From positions 186,001 to 250,000 of the forward strand of contig SVFQ01000001.1 of NCBI GenBank assembly GCA_015056765.1: 64,000 nucleotides of DNA. Direction: 5' to 3'. A program made the position numbers and the translations under genes. Origin of the DNA: Lachnospiraceae bacterium (GTDB lineage: Bacteria; Bacillota; Clostridia; Lachnospirales; Lachnospiraceae). Within the stretch, counting starts at the first letter, position 1; each line of letters begins with the position of its first letter. This document shows, piece after piece, positions 44,956-54,072 of this stretch. The notes under the pieces were generated by a model, which saw only the letters and a program-made list of their open reading frames with translations, was not told the origin of the DNA and did no database searches.

Positions 44956-45738
44956 GTGATTTTTGAGACCCATGCCCATTATGACGATGAGGCATTTGAT
45001 GAGGATAGAGAAGGACTTTTGCAGGGAATGGCGGAGCATGGCATTGGCACCATCATCAACGTGGCTGCCAATATGCAAGGTTCACGGAACAGTGTGGCAC
45101 TTGCAGCACAGCATCCCTTTGTGTATGCGGCAGTAGGTGTACACCCAAGCGATGCAGAAGAACTTCTGATAGAAGAGAATATAGCAGAGCTTCGTAAATT
45201 GGCCTTGGGAGAAAAAGTGCTGGCAATTGGAGAGATTGGGCTGGACTATCACTGGGAGACTCCGGAGCGGGATATCCAGAAGAAGGCTTTTGAACTTCAG
45301 TTACATATGGCAACAGAATTTGACTTGCCGATTATCGTCCATTCCAGAGATGCGGCAAAGGATACCATGGACATGATTCGTAACTTCCCGGGGATGGGCC
45401 CGCAGAAGCGAGGCGTCATTCATTGTTTTTCCTACGAAAAAGAAATGGCACAAGAATATGTAAAGATGGGGTATCATATAGGTGTAGGAGGCGTTATCAC
45501 CTTCAAAAATGGTCGAAAGCTTCGAGAAGTAGTAGAGACCATCCCGATGGAGAGCATCTTGCTGGAGACAGACAGCCCTTATCTTGCTCCTGAGCCCCAC
45601 AGAGGACATCGGAACTGCTCCTATTATCTGCCACTTGTAGCGGAGGAGATAGGACGTATCAAAGGGATTTCACCTGAAGAAGTAATCCGGATTACCAAAG
45701 AGAATGCAGAGCATGTTTTTGGTATAAAAGCCATATAA
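44956..45738 (+). CDS. tatD: TatD-family metal-dependent deoxyribonuclease
   Basis: A 260-residue TIM-barrel metal hydrolase. Motifs: THAHYDDEAFDEDR (first two His), AIGEIGLDYHWE (Glu), PIIVHSRDA (His), HCFSY, and LLETDSPYLAPEPHRG (Asp). TatD proteins act as 3'-5' exonucleases on DNA/RNA. The start is GTG 44956, given by AAAGGAGG 8 bases upstream. It is followed 45 bases later by rsmA, a pairing usual in Bacillota. Confidence 0.94.
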   Translation: MIFETHAHYDDEAFDEDREGLLQGMAEHGIGTIINVAANMQGSRNSVALAAQHPFVYAAVGVHPSDAEELLIEENIAELRKLALGEKVLAIGEIGLDYHWETPERDIQKKAFELQLHMATEFDLPIIVHSRDAAKDTMDMIRNFPGMGPQKRGVIHCFSYEKEMAQEYVKMGYHIGVGGVITFKNGRKLREVVETIPMESILLETDSPYLAPEPHRGHRNCSYYLPLVAEEIGRIKGISPEEVIRITKENAEHVFGIKAI

Positions 45739-45783
45739 CCCGGGGATGGAAATATATCCCTGTAATAGAAAGAGAGAAATAGG

Positions 45784-46653
45784 ATGGCAACATTAGGCAA
45801 TCCACAAAACACCATAGAAGTATTACAGAAGTATCAGTTTCGTTTTCAGAAGAAATTCGGACAGAATTTTCTGATTGATACCCATGTACTGGATAAAATC
45901 GTAGAAAGCGCCGGCATCACAAAGGATGACTGCGTGTTGGAAATCGGCCCGGGTATCGGTACCATGACCCAGTATCTGGCAGAGAGTGCGAGAAAGGTCA
46001 TTGCTGTAGAGATTGATAGTAATCTGATTCCAATCTTAGAGGATACTTTATCTGCGTATGACAATGTGCAGGTGTTAAATGAAGATATCCTAAAGGTGGA
46101 TATTGAAGCCCTGGCAAAAGAACAAAACGAAGGCAGGCCTATGAAGGTGGTAGCCAATCTGCCTTACTATATCACCACTCCTATTATTATGGGGCTTTTA
46201 GAGGGGGAAGCAAAGGTAGATTCCATCACCATCATGGTGCAGAAGGAAGTGGCAGATCGCATGCAGATGACCCCGGGCAGCAAAGAGTACGGCGCTTTGT
46301 CTTTGGCAGTGCAGTATTATGCAAAGCCGGAGATTGTGGCAAATGTGCCTCCGAACTGCTTCATGCCCAGACCAAACGTTGGTAGTGCGGTAATCAGACT
46401 TAGCTTGTACGAAAAGCCACCGGTAGAGGTGCAAGATTCTAAATACATGTTCCAGCTGATTCGTGCCAGCTTTAATCAGCGCAGAAAGACTCTGGTGAAT
46501 GGTCTTCAAAATGGTGGGTTAGGCCTTACAAAAGACGAAATTTTGGCGGCTTTATCGGAAATGGGACTGTCTGAAATGGTGCGAGGAGAGACTCTATCAT
46601 TAGAACAGTTTGCGCTTTTGAGTGACATTTTACAGAAAAACCACAACATTTAG
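45784..46653 (+). CDS. rsmA: 16S rRNA dimethyltransferase RsmA (KsgA)
   Basis: A 289-residue enzyme that dimethylates A1518 and A1519 in helix 45 of 16S rRNA late in ribosome assembly. Signature parts: RFQKKFGQNFLID (about 20-32), the SAM site VLEIGPGIGTMTQYLA, VIAVEID, the catalytic VVANLPYYITTPII (NLPY) and FNQRRKTLVN. It has the standard length. AGAAAGAG precedes the ATG. Downstream of tatD, as is common. Confidence 0.96.
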   Translation: MATLGNPQNTIEVLQKYQFRFQKKFGQNFLIDTHVLDKIVESAGITKDDCVLEIGPGIGTMTQYLAESARKVIAVEIDSNLIPILEDTLSAYDNVQVLNEDILKVDIEALAKEQNEGRPMKVVANLPYYITTPIIMGLLEGEAKVDSITIMVQKEVADRMQMTPGSKEYGALSLAVQYYAKPEIVANVPPNCFMPRPNVGSAVIRLSLYEKPPVEVQDSKYMFQLIRASFNQRRKTLVNGLQNGGLGLTKDEILAALSEMGLSEMVRGETLSLEQFALLSDILQKNHNI

Positions 46654-46663
46654 TATATAGAAC

Positions 46664-46693
46664 TTGAAACTTACCCCAAGACTATGATACACT
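46664..46693 (+). promoter_or_regulatory. Promoter of the TPR/AAA gene
   Basis: TTGAAA (46664-46669), 18-base spacer, TACACT (46688-46693). TGTAGA-TAAT-TCTACA (46713-46728), an inverted repeat, lies in the leader. Confidence 0.55.
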
Positions 46694-46758
46694 CTTGTAA
46701 GATAGAGGGATTGTAGATAATTCTACAGAAAAGTGTATGTAGTTCAGAGGTGAGGACC

Positions 46759-49188
46759 TTGGATAAGTATGAATATAAGCTAAGAACGGATGAAATTACC
46801 GCTCTAGTTGAAGAGAAAAATTATAAAAGGGCTGCGGAAATCGCAGATACAATCGATTGGAGAAGAGTCAGAAGTGTCATGATGCTTTGCACCATTAGCG
46901 ACGTTTATAAGATGGTGCGACGTTTCGAGGACAGTCGGGCTCTTCTTTTGCTTGCTTATGAGAAGAGACCTGGTAGCCGTATGATTGTCTATGCGCTGAC
47001 CGAGCTTTCCATAAAGCTAAATGATGTAGTGCACGCGTGGGAATTCTACAAAGAGTTTTGCCAGCTGGCACCTACAGATTCCAGACAGTACATTTTACTG
47101 TACAAGATTTATGCAGCGCAGGATGTCAGCTTAGAGGAGCAGATTTCTGTACTGGAGACTTTAAAAGAAAAAGAATACGACCCTAGATGGGCTTATGAAC
47201 TGGCTTATTTATATCATCGCATCGGCTTCGCTACCAAGTGCGTAGAGGAATGCGATGAGATTATCCTTTGGTTTGGTGAAGGCAAATATGTAAAGAAGGC
47301 GATGGAACTGAAGATGCTTCATGAGCCGCTTACACCAAAGCAGCAGGCAAAGTATGATGGCGAGTCCAAAATCGAAGCAGAGTTCGGGGACACCAAAGTG
47401 ATTCCAAACCTGGATGCGGCTATGACCAAAGAGGTGACAGAGGCAGAGCCTACTGCAGCACCTACCATTGAGTTCCCGGCTAAAGATGTAGAGGAAATCA
47501 GGGTTAAGACCATTGACCCTGAGAATAAATACAATACCGTAGACATGCAGAAGGACCTGGCAGCAAGCCTTGCAGAAATCATGGCGAACCCGGCTGCAGA
47601 AGGTGCTCTTCTTCCTGAGGAGACAGAGGACTTTGATGCGGACATGGCTCAGGTATCTGAGGATGAGTGGCAGGCAGTAGAGATTTCTGATACAGGAGAA
47701 ATCCCGAATCAGATGGAAGAGGTATTCTTCGAGGATCCTGCAACAGCGGATTTATCTGATGCGATTCACCAGATTAATACACCGGATATCGATATCGACA
47801 GCGACGAACCAATCGTTGTGGTAGCGGAACCGAAAGTGGAAAAAGCAGAACCTAAAGTAGAGAAAGCATCTGCTGCCACAAAGGCAGAAAAGATTGTAGA
47901 AGACTTGGGAGATGCAGTGGCTACTACCAGCGACGTGGCAGGTATCAGCAAGGTTATCGTACCGAAAGACCCTAGCAAGGGTGTATTGAAATATACACAG
48001 ATGGCAGCAGAATTCGCAGAACAGAAAACCGAATTCGATGACATGCTTGCACAGGACACCAGCGGCCAGATTTCCATGGTTATGCCGGAAGAAAAGGTGG
48101 TAGAGAAACAGATTACAGGACAGCTTAGCATTTCCGACATCCTGAATGAATGGGAAAGAATCAAACAGGAAAAGGAAAACAACCTGAAAGAATCTGTAAA
48201 ACAAAGAGTTTTAGAGCAGACCGGCGATCTCTTTGCAGAATTTGATGAGCAGACCAGAGAAAGCATCTTAGAACAGATGCAGAGAGAGTCTGAAAAAGCC
48301 GAAGACAGAGAACGCGAAAAAGCAGAGGCGGAAGAAGCAGAACTGGCGCAGGAGGAAGCTGAAGAAGTAGAAGATGCACCTGCAAAGGAAGAGCAGAAAG
48401 TAGCAGCTGCTGAAAAGACGAAAGCGCCTGTTCAGGAAAGAGCATTAACGCAGGAAGAAAAAGAGCTTTTTGATTCCTTTATTCAGAGTAAGAGAACCAG
48501 AATGCAGTTAGCACATGCGCTGGATATGGTTAGTCTTGCTGCTTATACAGGAAATATCTTACTTACCGGTGAAAGAGACGCAGGTACCTTAGACTTTGCC
48601 AAGAACATGGTAAAACACCTGAAGGAAACAGAGCCTAACTTTACCGGAAACAGTGCAAAGATTGCCGGTGAGGCTTTGAATAAAAAAGACATTTCGGCCA
48701 TTCTGGATAAGGTAAAAAATGGTGCCTTGATTGTAGAAAATGCCGGTGCCATGAGCTGCCAGACTTCTGAGAACCTGGTAAAAGGCCTCCAGAATGAGGA
48801 AAGAGGCGTGCTGGTAATCTTAGTGGATACCAAGAATGCCATGGAGTCTTTGCTGGCTGTAAATGAATGCTTAAAAGATCCTTTCGATGCCAGAGTGGAT
48901 ATCGAAGCTTTAAATGATAATAAGCTGGTAGAATACGGTAAGCGCTATGCTTACGAAAAGGAATACGCCATTGATGATATGGGTGCTTTGGCACTACATA
49001 CACGTATTGCAGATATGCAGACACTGGACCATGCGGTTACGGTAGGTGAAGTTCGCCAGATTATCAAAGAAGCGATTGCACATTCTAATCGTAAAACTAT
49101 GGCACATTTCTGGGATGTACTCTTCGGTCGACGCTATGACGAAGAAGACATGATTGTGCTGAGGGAAAGTGACTTCTTGCTCTCTTAA
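46759..49188 (+). CDS. TPR plus degenerate AAA+ domain protein
   Basis: About 809 residues, a type I recognise as common in Lachnospiraceae but unnamed. Residues 1-200 form TPR-like helices (WRRVRSVMMLCTISDVYKMV, AYELAYLYHRIGFATKCVEE). A long acidic, low-complexity middle (200-560) ends in a charged coiled coil (EREKAEAEEAELAQEEAEEV). Residues 570-809 look like an AAA+ module of the CbxX/SpoVK type: NILLTGERDAG stands where Walker A would be but lacks the GKT, and ALIVENAGAMS stands in the Walker B/sensor area. ATP hydrolysis is therefore unlikely. I choose TTG 46759 (MDKYEYKLRTDE) after AGAGGTGAGG over GTG 46750. It precedes glgB. Confidence 0.75.
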   Translation: MDKYEYKLRTDEITALVEEKNYKRAAEIADTIDWRRVRSVMMLCTISDVYKMVRRFEDSRALLLLAYEKRPGSRMIVYALTELSIKLNDVVHAWEFYKEFCQLAPTDSRQYILLYKIYAAQDVSLEEQISVLETLKEKEYDPRWAYELAYLYHRIGFATKCVEECDEIILWFGEGKYVKKAMELKMLHEPLTPKQQAKYDGESKIEAEFGDTKVIPNLDAAMTKEVTEAEPTAAPTIEFPAKDVEEIRVKTIDPENKYNTVDMQKDLAASLAEIMANPAAEGALLPEETEDFDADMAQVSEDEWQAVEISDTGEIPNQMEEVFFEDPATADLSDAIHQINTPDIDIDSDEPIVVVAEPKVEKAEPKVEKASAATKAEKIVEDLGDAVATTSDVAGISKVIVPKDPSKGVLKYTQMAAEFAEQKTEFDDMLAQDTSGQISMVMPEEKVVEKQITGQLSISDILNEWERIKQEKENNLKESVKQRVLEQTGDLFAEFDEQTRESILEQMQRESEKAEDREREKAEAEEAELAQEEAEEVEDAPAKEEQKVAAAEKTKAPVQERALTQEEKELFDSFIQSKRTRMQLAHALDMVSLAAYTGNILLTGERDAGTLDFAKNMVKHLKETEPNFTGNSAKIAGEALNKKDISAILDKVKNGALIVENAGAMSCQTSENLVKGLQNEERGVLVILVDTKNAMESLLAVNECLKDPFDARVDIEALNDNKLVEYGKRYAYEKEYAIDDMGALALHTRIADMQTLDHAVTVGEVRQIIKEAIAHSNRKTMAHFWDVLFGRRYDEEDMIVLRESDFLLS

Positions 49189-49237
49189 TGGTAAAATACT
49201 AGTAAGAACAAAAAATGTGTGAGCAAGAGGTGGGGAA

Positions 49238-51148
49238 ATGCGGAATACGAAAGACAACACGGTATTTATATCCGAAGGAGATCAATATCTTTTCGGACAA
49301 GGTACGCACTATGATATTTATCAAAAATTAGGAGCACACCCTTCTGTCTGTGATGGCCAGAAGGGTTACTTCTTTGGCGTTTGGGCGCCTCATGCAGCAG
49401 CTGTCCATGTGATTGGAGAGTTTAATGGCTGGAATGAAGACGCATCTCCTATGGATAGAATCGGAGATGTGGGAATCTGGACTACATTTATTCCAAATGT
49501 GACAGAGAATCAACTCTACAAGTTTCTAATTTATACTCCAAGTGGTGAAAAACTTTATAAAGCGGATCCGTTTGCAAACTATGCAGAATTGCGTCCTGGC
49601 ACAGCTTCTAAGACGACAGATCTTTCCGGATTCAAGTGGTCTGATAAGACGTGGTTGGAAAAGCGAGAGAAGCAGGATAACCAGAAACTTCCCATGGCAA
49701 TCTATGAGTGCCATATCGGTTCCTGGATGAAGCATCCGGATGGTACGGAAGATGGATTCTATACCTACACCCAGTTTGCAGATCGCATTGTGCCCTATCT
49801 GCAGGAGATGGGCTATACCCATATAGAGTTAATGGGCATTGCAGAGCATCCTTTTGATGGCTCTTGGGGCTATCAGGTGACAGGATATTATGCACCTACA
49901 TCCAGATATGGAACCCCTAAGGATTTTATGGAGCTTGTAAATAGACTTCATAAAGCAGGAATCGGCGTCATCCTTGACTGGGTACCGGCGCACTTTGCCA
50001 CGGACGCCCATGGACTTGCCAGATTCGATGGGGAATGTATCTTTGAAGATCCGGACCCGAGACGAGGGGAGCATCCGGATTGGGGTACCAAGATTTTTAA
50101 TGTGGGAAAAAATGAAGTGAAGAACTTCTTAATTGCCAACGTATTATATTGGCTTAGGGAGTTTCACATCGACGGTATTCGTGTAGACGCAGTGGCATCC
50201 ATGCTTTATCTGGACTATGGAAAGAAGGACGGACAGTGGGTACCGAATATTTATGGCGGAAATAAGAACCTGGAGGCTATCGAGTTCTTCAAGCATCTAA
50301 ACTCCGTGGTGAGAGGTACCTATCCTGGATTTTTGACAATCGCAGAAGAATCCACAGCTTGGCCTATGGTAACCGGTAAAGTGGAAGAGGATGGTCTGGG
50401 ATTTGCGTTTAAATGGAATATGGGCTGGATGCATGACTTCTGTGAATATATGAAGCTAGACCCATACTTTCGTAAGAATAATCACCATGCGCTGACCTTT
50501 GCCATGACATATAACGAGAGCGAAAACTATATTCTACCGCTTTCTCATGATGAGGTCGTGCATCTCAAGTGTTCCATGGTAAATAAAATGCCGGGATACA
50601 CTGTAGATAAATTTGCGAACCTGAGAAATGGCTATGCTTACATGATGGGACATGAAGGCAAAAAACTTCTCTTTATGGGCCAGGAATTCGCTCAGGAAAG
50701 AGAATGGTCTGAAGCCAGAGAGCTAGACTGGTTCCTGCTGGAAGAGCCTTTGCATAAAGGTATGCAGACCTATGTAAAGAGACTTCTTCAGATGTATCAT
50801 GATTATCCTTGCTTGTGGGAAATTGATAATAGCTGGAATGGATTTGAGTGGATGAATGCAGATGATGCGGATAGATCTACATACAGTTTCGTCCGCAGAG
50901 GAGAAAAGAGCAAGAAATCTCTGCTCTTTATCATCAACATGACTCCTATGAAGTGGGAGAATTATCAGGTTCCGGTGCCACAAAAGAAAGAGTACAAGCT
51001 GGTGCTGAACTCAGATGATGTAGAGTTTGGCGGAAATGGTATGGTTGTAGCAGGGGCGGTGCAGGCTAAAGCAGAACCTTTGGTATTACAGAAATGCTCG
51101 ATTCATGTAGATGTACCACCGTATTCCACCTTAGTATACGAATTCTAG
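49238..51148 (+). CDS. glgB: 1,4-alpha-glucan branching enzyme
   Basis: A 636-residue GH13 enzyme that introduces alpha-1,6 branches into glycogen. The N-terminal CBM48 (YFFGVWAPHAAAVHVIGEFN, about 44-63) is followed by the barrel: GVILDWVPAHFATDAHG, the nucleophile region GIRVDAVASMLYLDY, LTIAEESTAWP (acid/base Glu) and LPLSHDEVVHLKCSM. A C-terminal beta domain closes it. GAGGTGGGG precedes the ATG. No other glg gene is nearby, but the GH13 gene at 16367 belongs to the same broad metabolism. Confidence 0.95.
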   Translation: MRNTKDNTVFISEGDQYLFGQGTHYDIYQKLGAHPSVCDGQKGYFFGVWAPHAAAVHVIGEFNGWNEDASPMDRIGDVGIWTTFIPNVTENQLYKFLIYTPSGEKLYKADPFANYAELRPGTASKTTDLSGFKWSDKTWLEKREKQDNQKLPMAIYECHIGSWMKHPDGTEDGFYTYTQFADRIVPYLQEMGYTHIELMGIAEHPFDGSWGYQVTGYYAPTSRYGTPKDFMELVNRLHKAGIGVILDWVPAHFATDAHGLARFDGECIFEDPDPRRGEHPDWGTKIFNVGKNEVKNFLIANVLYWLREFHIDGIRVDAVASMLYLDYGKKDGQWVPNIYGGNKNLEAIEFFKHLNSVVRGTYPGFLTIAEESTAWPMVTGKVEEDGLGFAFKWNMGWMHDFCEYMKLDPYFRKNNHHALTFAMTYNESENYILPLSHDEVVHLKCSMVNKMPGYTVDKFANLRNGYAYMMGHEGKKLLFMGQEFAQEREWSEARELDWFLLEEPLHKGMQTYVKRLLQMYHDYPCLWEIDNSWNGFEWMNADDADRSTYSFVRRGEKSKKSLLFIINMTPMKWENYQVPVPQKKEYKLVLNSDDVEFGGNGMVVAGAVQAKAEPLVLQKCSIHVDVPPYSTLVYEF

Positions 51149-51180
51149 ATTGGCCATTAAGAAAATGAAATGAACTGACG

Positions 51181-51221
51181 AAATAAAGAGTGAATGTGAA
51201 TCGTTCACTCTTTATTTTTTT
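51181..51221 (+). terminator. Terminator of glgB
   Basis: A 14-bp perfect stem AAATAAAGAGTGAA/TTCACTCTTTATTT with a 9-base loop and a T-run. The SD of the next gene begins right at its end. Confidence 0.9.
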
Positions 51222-51231
51222 AGGAGACAAC

Positions 51232-53991
51232 ATGAAGATTACCTTTGATCAGGGCATCAAACTGGATGCAAATGAAATAAAGGGAAAAGGAATTCCACAA
51301 GAATCTATACAGCCCAAGGAAAAGACACAAAAGGGAGCTGTTCTGGATTTATCTCAAGGACGAAATAGAGTAAAAGAATATAGCGAAAAGAAAAAAAGCT
51401 TTGCGGACCTGGTGGAAGATGGAGGTTTGCAGGGGGATAAACTTCAGCAGATGTATATGGCAGTGATGTCTAACAATATGTCTACTGAAGATTTTGCTGC
51501 GCTTTCAAAAGGCGGGTATGACCCTACAGATGTCACCATTGAAGACGCAGTTACCATTCTGGATACCATTAAAATTGCAGTAGCCAAAGGCGGAACCGAG
51601 GTGACAGGCTTTACGGATGATATTTCTCATGAAGCTTTAAAAGACCAGCTGGGAAGTGAAGCTTATGCCAATGCACTGGAAAAGGGCGATGGCTATGAAA
51701 AAGCTTTGGAGACAGCAGCGGTTTTAGAAGCACCGGATCAGAATCAGATATGCTACATGGTGGAAAATGCCATGGAGCCTACGGTAGAAAACCTGTATCT
51801 GGCAAAGCATATGAGCCAAAACATGTTTGTCAATGAGAAGTCCATCAAAGCAGAGGAGATGCTAGGCCAGGTAGAGCCTGTTCTTTCGAGAGCAGGGCTT
51901 CCTTTGGATGCCCCGAATTTAGAACTGGTAGACGCATTCCTGGAAAGAAGTATCCCTGTAACAGAAGAGAATCTGTCCCTTGGAGCAAAAATCAGAGATT
52001 TACCATTACCTATGACGAAAGAAGAGGCAAATAGCCGTCTGACAAAAGGTATGGAAAGTGGCAGAAGTCCAATGGATGTGGATTTGTCAAAGGACAAAAA
52101 CATCTACCAGGAGGCTGTGGAACTGGCAGAAGAAGTGGCTGGCTTTACAGAAGATTTGTTAGAATCGATACCCAGCGATCCGGCAGATACTACCATTGCA
52201 GAATTACGTCAGTTGAAAAAGCAAAAGCTTACAGCTCCTTCGAAAAAGCAGGGTGAAAATCAGAACCAACAGCTGGTGAAAGCACAAAAAACACTTGTAC
52301 AAGTACAGCTGAAAATGACGGTTGAAGCCAACTTCAAGCTGATGGAAAGCGGTTATCATATCGATATTGCGCCACTGCAGACTTTGCTGGATGAACTGAT
52401 GAAGGCAGAAGAGGAAATTCTGGCAAATCCTGTTATGCAGGCAAAACAGGCAGCAGATGCGGTATCGGATTTTGCTGCAAAACCGTTATATGCCATGGGC
52501 TATGCCTTCCGAGGGGAAATCAGCTTTACGGTAGAAGCTATCAGCGTGTCTGCGACTACCATGCAGGCGGAGTTTGAAAGAGCCGGAGAAGCATACGAAA
52601 CCATGATGACAGCACCTAGAGCAGATTTGGGTGATTCCTTGAAAAAGGCTTTTGGAGACACAGATAGAGTAATCACTGACCTGGGTATGGAAGTGACTAC
52701 GGAAAGTCAAAGGGCAGTACATATCCTGGCATATAATCACATGGAAATCACTGAGAAGTCCATGGAAGAAGTCATGGAAAGTGATGCAATGGTACAAAAT
52801 ATCATTCGCAAAGTGACTCCGGGTGTGGCTTTGCAGATGATTCGGGATGGCATCAATCCCCTTACGGTAGATATGCGTGAATTGGATGAGTACCTGAATC
52901 AGCAGGAAGACACCATGGCTAAGGAAGCGGAGAAATACAGCAGCTTCCTGTATCGCATGGAAAAGAAGGGTCAGATAACAGAGGAAGAAAAAGAAGCGTA
53001 CATCGGTGTATACAGACTCTTCAGACAAATTGAAAAGCAGGATGGAGCGGCACTTGGCTATCTTGTAGGGGCCGGTGCAGAGATTAATTTTGAGAATCTC
53101 CTTGCAGCCACGAGAAGCAGAAGGGACACGGGAATGGATTATCGCTTCGATGAAAGCTTCCAGGGCGTAGATAAAAAAGTATTTGAAGAAAACACCATAG
53201 ACGAGCAGATCGATCTGATGAATCGGGTGCGAGAAGGCAGAGTGATTTCAGAAGAAGCTGTAGCAACACTGCAAAGAGGTGAAGTTCCACCAACGACTCA
53301 GAACCTTCTGGCAGCAGAGATGCTGATGCATGATGCAGATGCTACGTACCGCAAGCTACAGGAAAAGGCAGAAAAAGGAATCGAAGAAGACCTGGATGCG
53401 TTGATTGAGGGCTTGGATGATGAAGCATCCGCAGCATCTGCCATGGACCACTTTGGAAAAGCCATAGAAGAAAAGTGCAAACAAGTGCTGGAGCAGGATT
53501 CTACCATGCAGGCGGTAGATGTGAAGGCAATGCAACTCATGAGCAAACAGCTTCATGTGGCTACCAGACTGGCAGCGCATGAGGAATACTATGTGCCGGT
53601 AGAGATAGATGGAGGCTATACCAACATTCACCTGACTTTCCGTCACAGTAGTACAAGCAGTGTCATGATTCAAATGCAAAGAACCGAGGGACAGGTTTTT
53701 GGAGCTCGATTTGAATTGGTGAAAGAAAAGAAACTGGAAGGATACTTCTTTGCCGCAAATGCAGAAGACGAAGCGTACCTGCAGCAGATTCGAACCAGTT
53801 TCATGAGCCTGATGGCGGACACCATGGAACTGACACTTCCACAGATTTTGCGCATGGCTGAACCTCCAAAAGAAATGGAAAAGCCGGCTAATGCGGCGAT
53901 AAAGGATGCTGAAAACCGGGATTCTAAAATTTCTACGGAAAATCTTTACCAAGTGGCTAAAGCATTTGTCAAAAGTGTCCGAAATCAATAG
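51232..53991 (+). CDS. DUF6240-domain protein, flagellum-associated
   Basis: About 919 residues, soluble and largely helical, no signal peptide. The start MKITFDQGIKLDANEIKGKG uses TAGGAGA 5 bases upstream; the frame before it is the glgB terminator. The body holds repeats of the kind 'GxDPTDVTIEDAV', 'MEPTVENLYLAKHM', 'IPVTEENLSLGAKI' and 'VPPTTQNLLAAEML', with a conserved P-T-x-x-N-L element. The C-terminal 150 residues carry TNIHLTFRHSSTSSVMIQM. This resembles large Lachnospiraceae proteins (DUF6240) near flagellar genes that look like hook-length or FliK-type regulators. Position just before flagellin supports this, but the role is inferred. Confidence 0.65.
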   Translation: MKITFDQGIKLDANEIKGKGIPQESIQPKEKTQKGAVLDLSQGRNRVKEYSEKKKSFADLVEDGGLQGDKLQQMYMAVMSNNMSTEDFAALSKGGYDPTDVTIEDAVTILDTIKIAVAKGGTEVTGFTDDISHEALKDQLGSEAYANALEKGDGYEKALETAAVLEAPDQNQICYMVENAMEPTVENLYLAKHMSQNMFVNEKSIKAEEMLGQVEPVLSRAGLPLDAPNLELVDAFLERSIPVTEENLSLGAKIRDLPLPMTKEEANSRLTKGMESGRSPMDVDLSKDKNIYQEAVELAEEVAGFTEDLLESIPSDPADTTIAELRQLKKQKLTAPSKKQGENQNQQLVKAQKTLVQVQLKMTVEANFKLMESGYHIDIAPLQTLLDELMKAEEEILANPVMQAKQAADAVSDFAAKPLYAMGYAFRGEISFTVEAISVSATTMQAEFERAGEAYETMMTAPRADLGDSLKKAFGDTDRVITDLGMEVTTESQRAVHILAYNHMEITEKSMEEVMESDAMVQNIIRKVTPGVALQMIRDGINPLTVDMRELDEYLNQQEDTMAKEAEKYSSFLYRMEKKGQITEEEKEAYIGVYRLFRQIEKQDGAALGYLVGAGAEINFENLLAATRSRRDTGMDYRFDESFQGVDKKVFEENTIDEQIDLMNRVREGRVISEEAVATLQRGEVPPTTQNLLAAEMLMHDADATYRKLQEKAEKGIEEDLDALIEGLDDEASAASAMDHFGKAIEEKCKQVLEQDSTMQAVDVKAMQLMSKQLHVATRLAAHEEYYVPVEIDGGYTNIHLTFRHSSTSSVMIQMQRTEGQVFGARFELVKEKKLEGYFFAANAEDEAYLQQIRTSFMSLMADTMELTLPQILRMAEPPKEMEKPANAAIKDAENRDSKISTENLYQVAKAFVKSVRNQ

Positions 53992-54072
53992 TAGGATTGC
54001 AAAAGGATTTGCAGTGCTGTTATAGCTAATGGACTAGCTAAGGGAAACACAAGCATTAGAAAGAGGCGTACT

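Noticed and set aside
47752-48266. Two overlapping minus-strand frames of 150 and 166 codons
   Set aside because: They are opposite the acidic low-complexity middle of the TPR/AAA protein; Ser/Phe-rich strings are what antisense of Glu/Lys-rich DNA gives.
51190-51231. A longer DUF6240 protein starting at GTG 51190
   Set aside because: This stretch is the terminator stem of glgB; the ATG at 51232 has a good ribosome site.
53356-53988. A 210-codon minus-strand frame
   Set aside because: Opposite the DUF6240 gene, no ribosome site, no motif.
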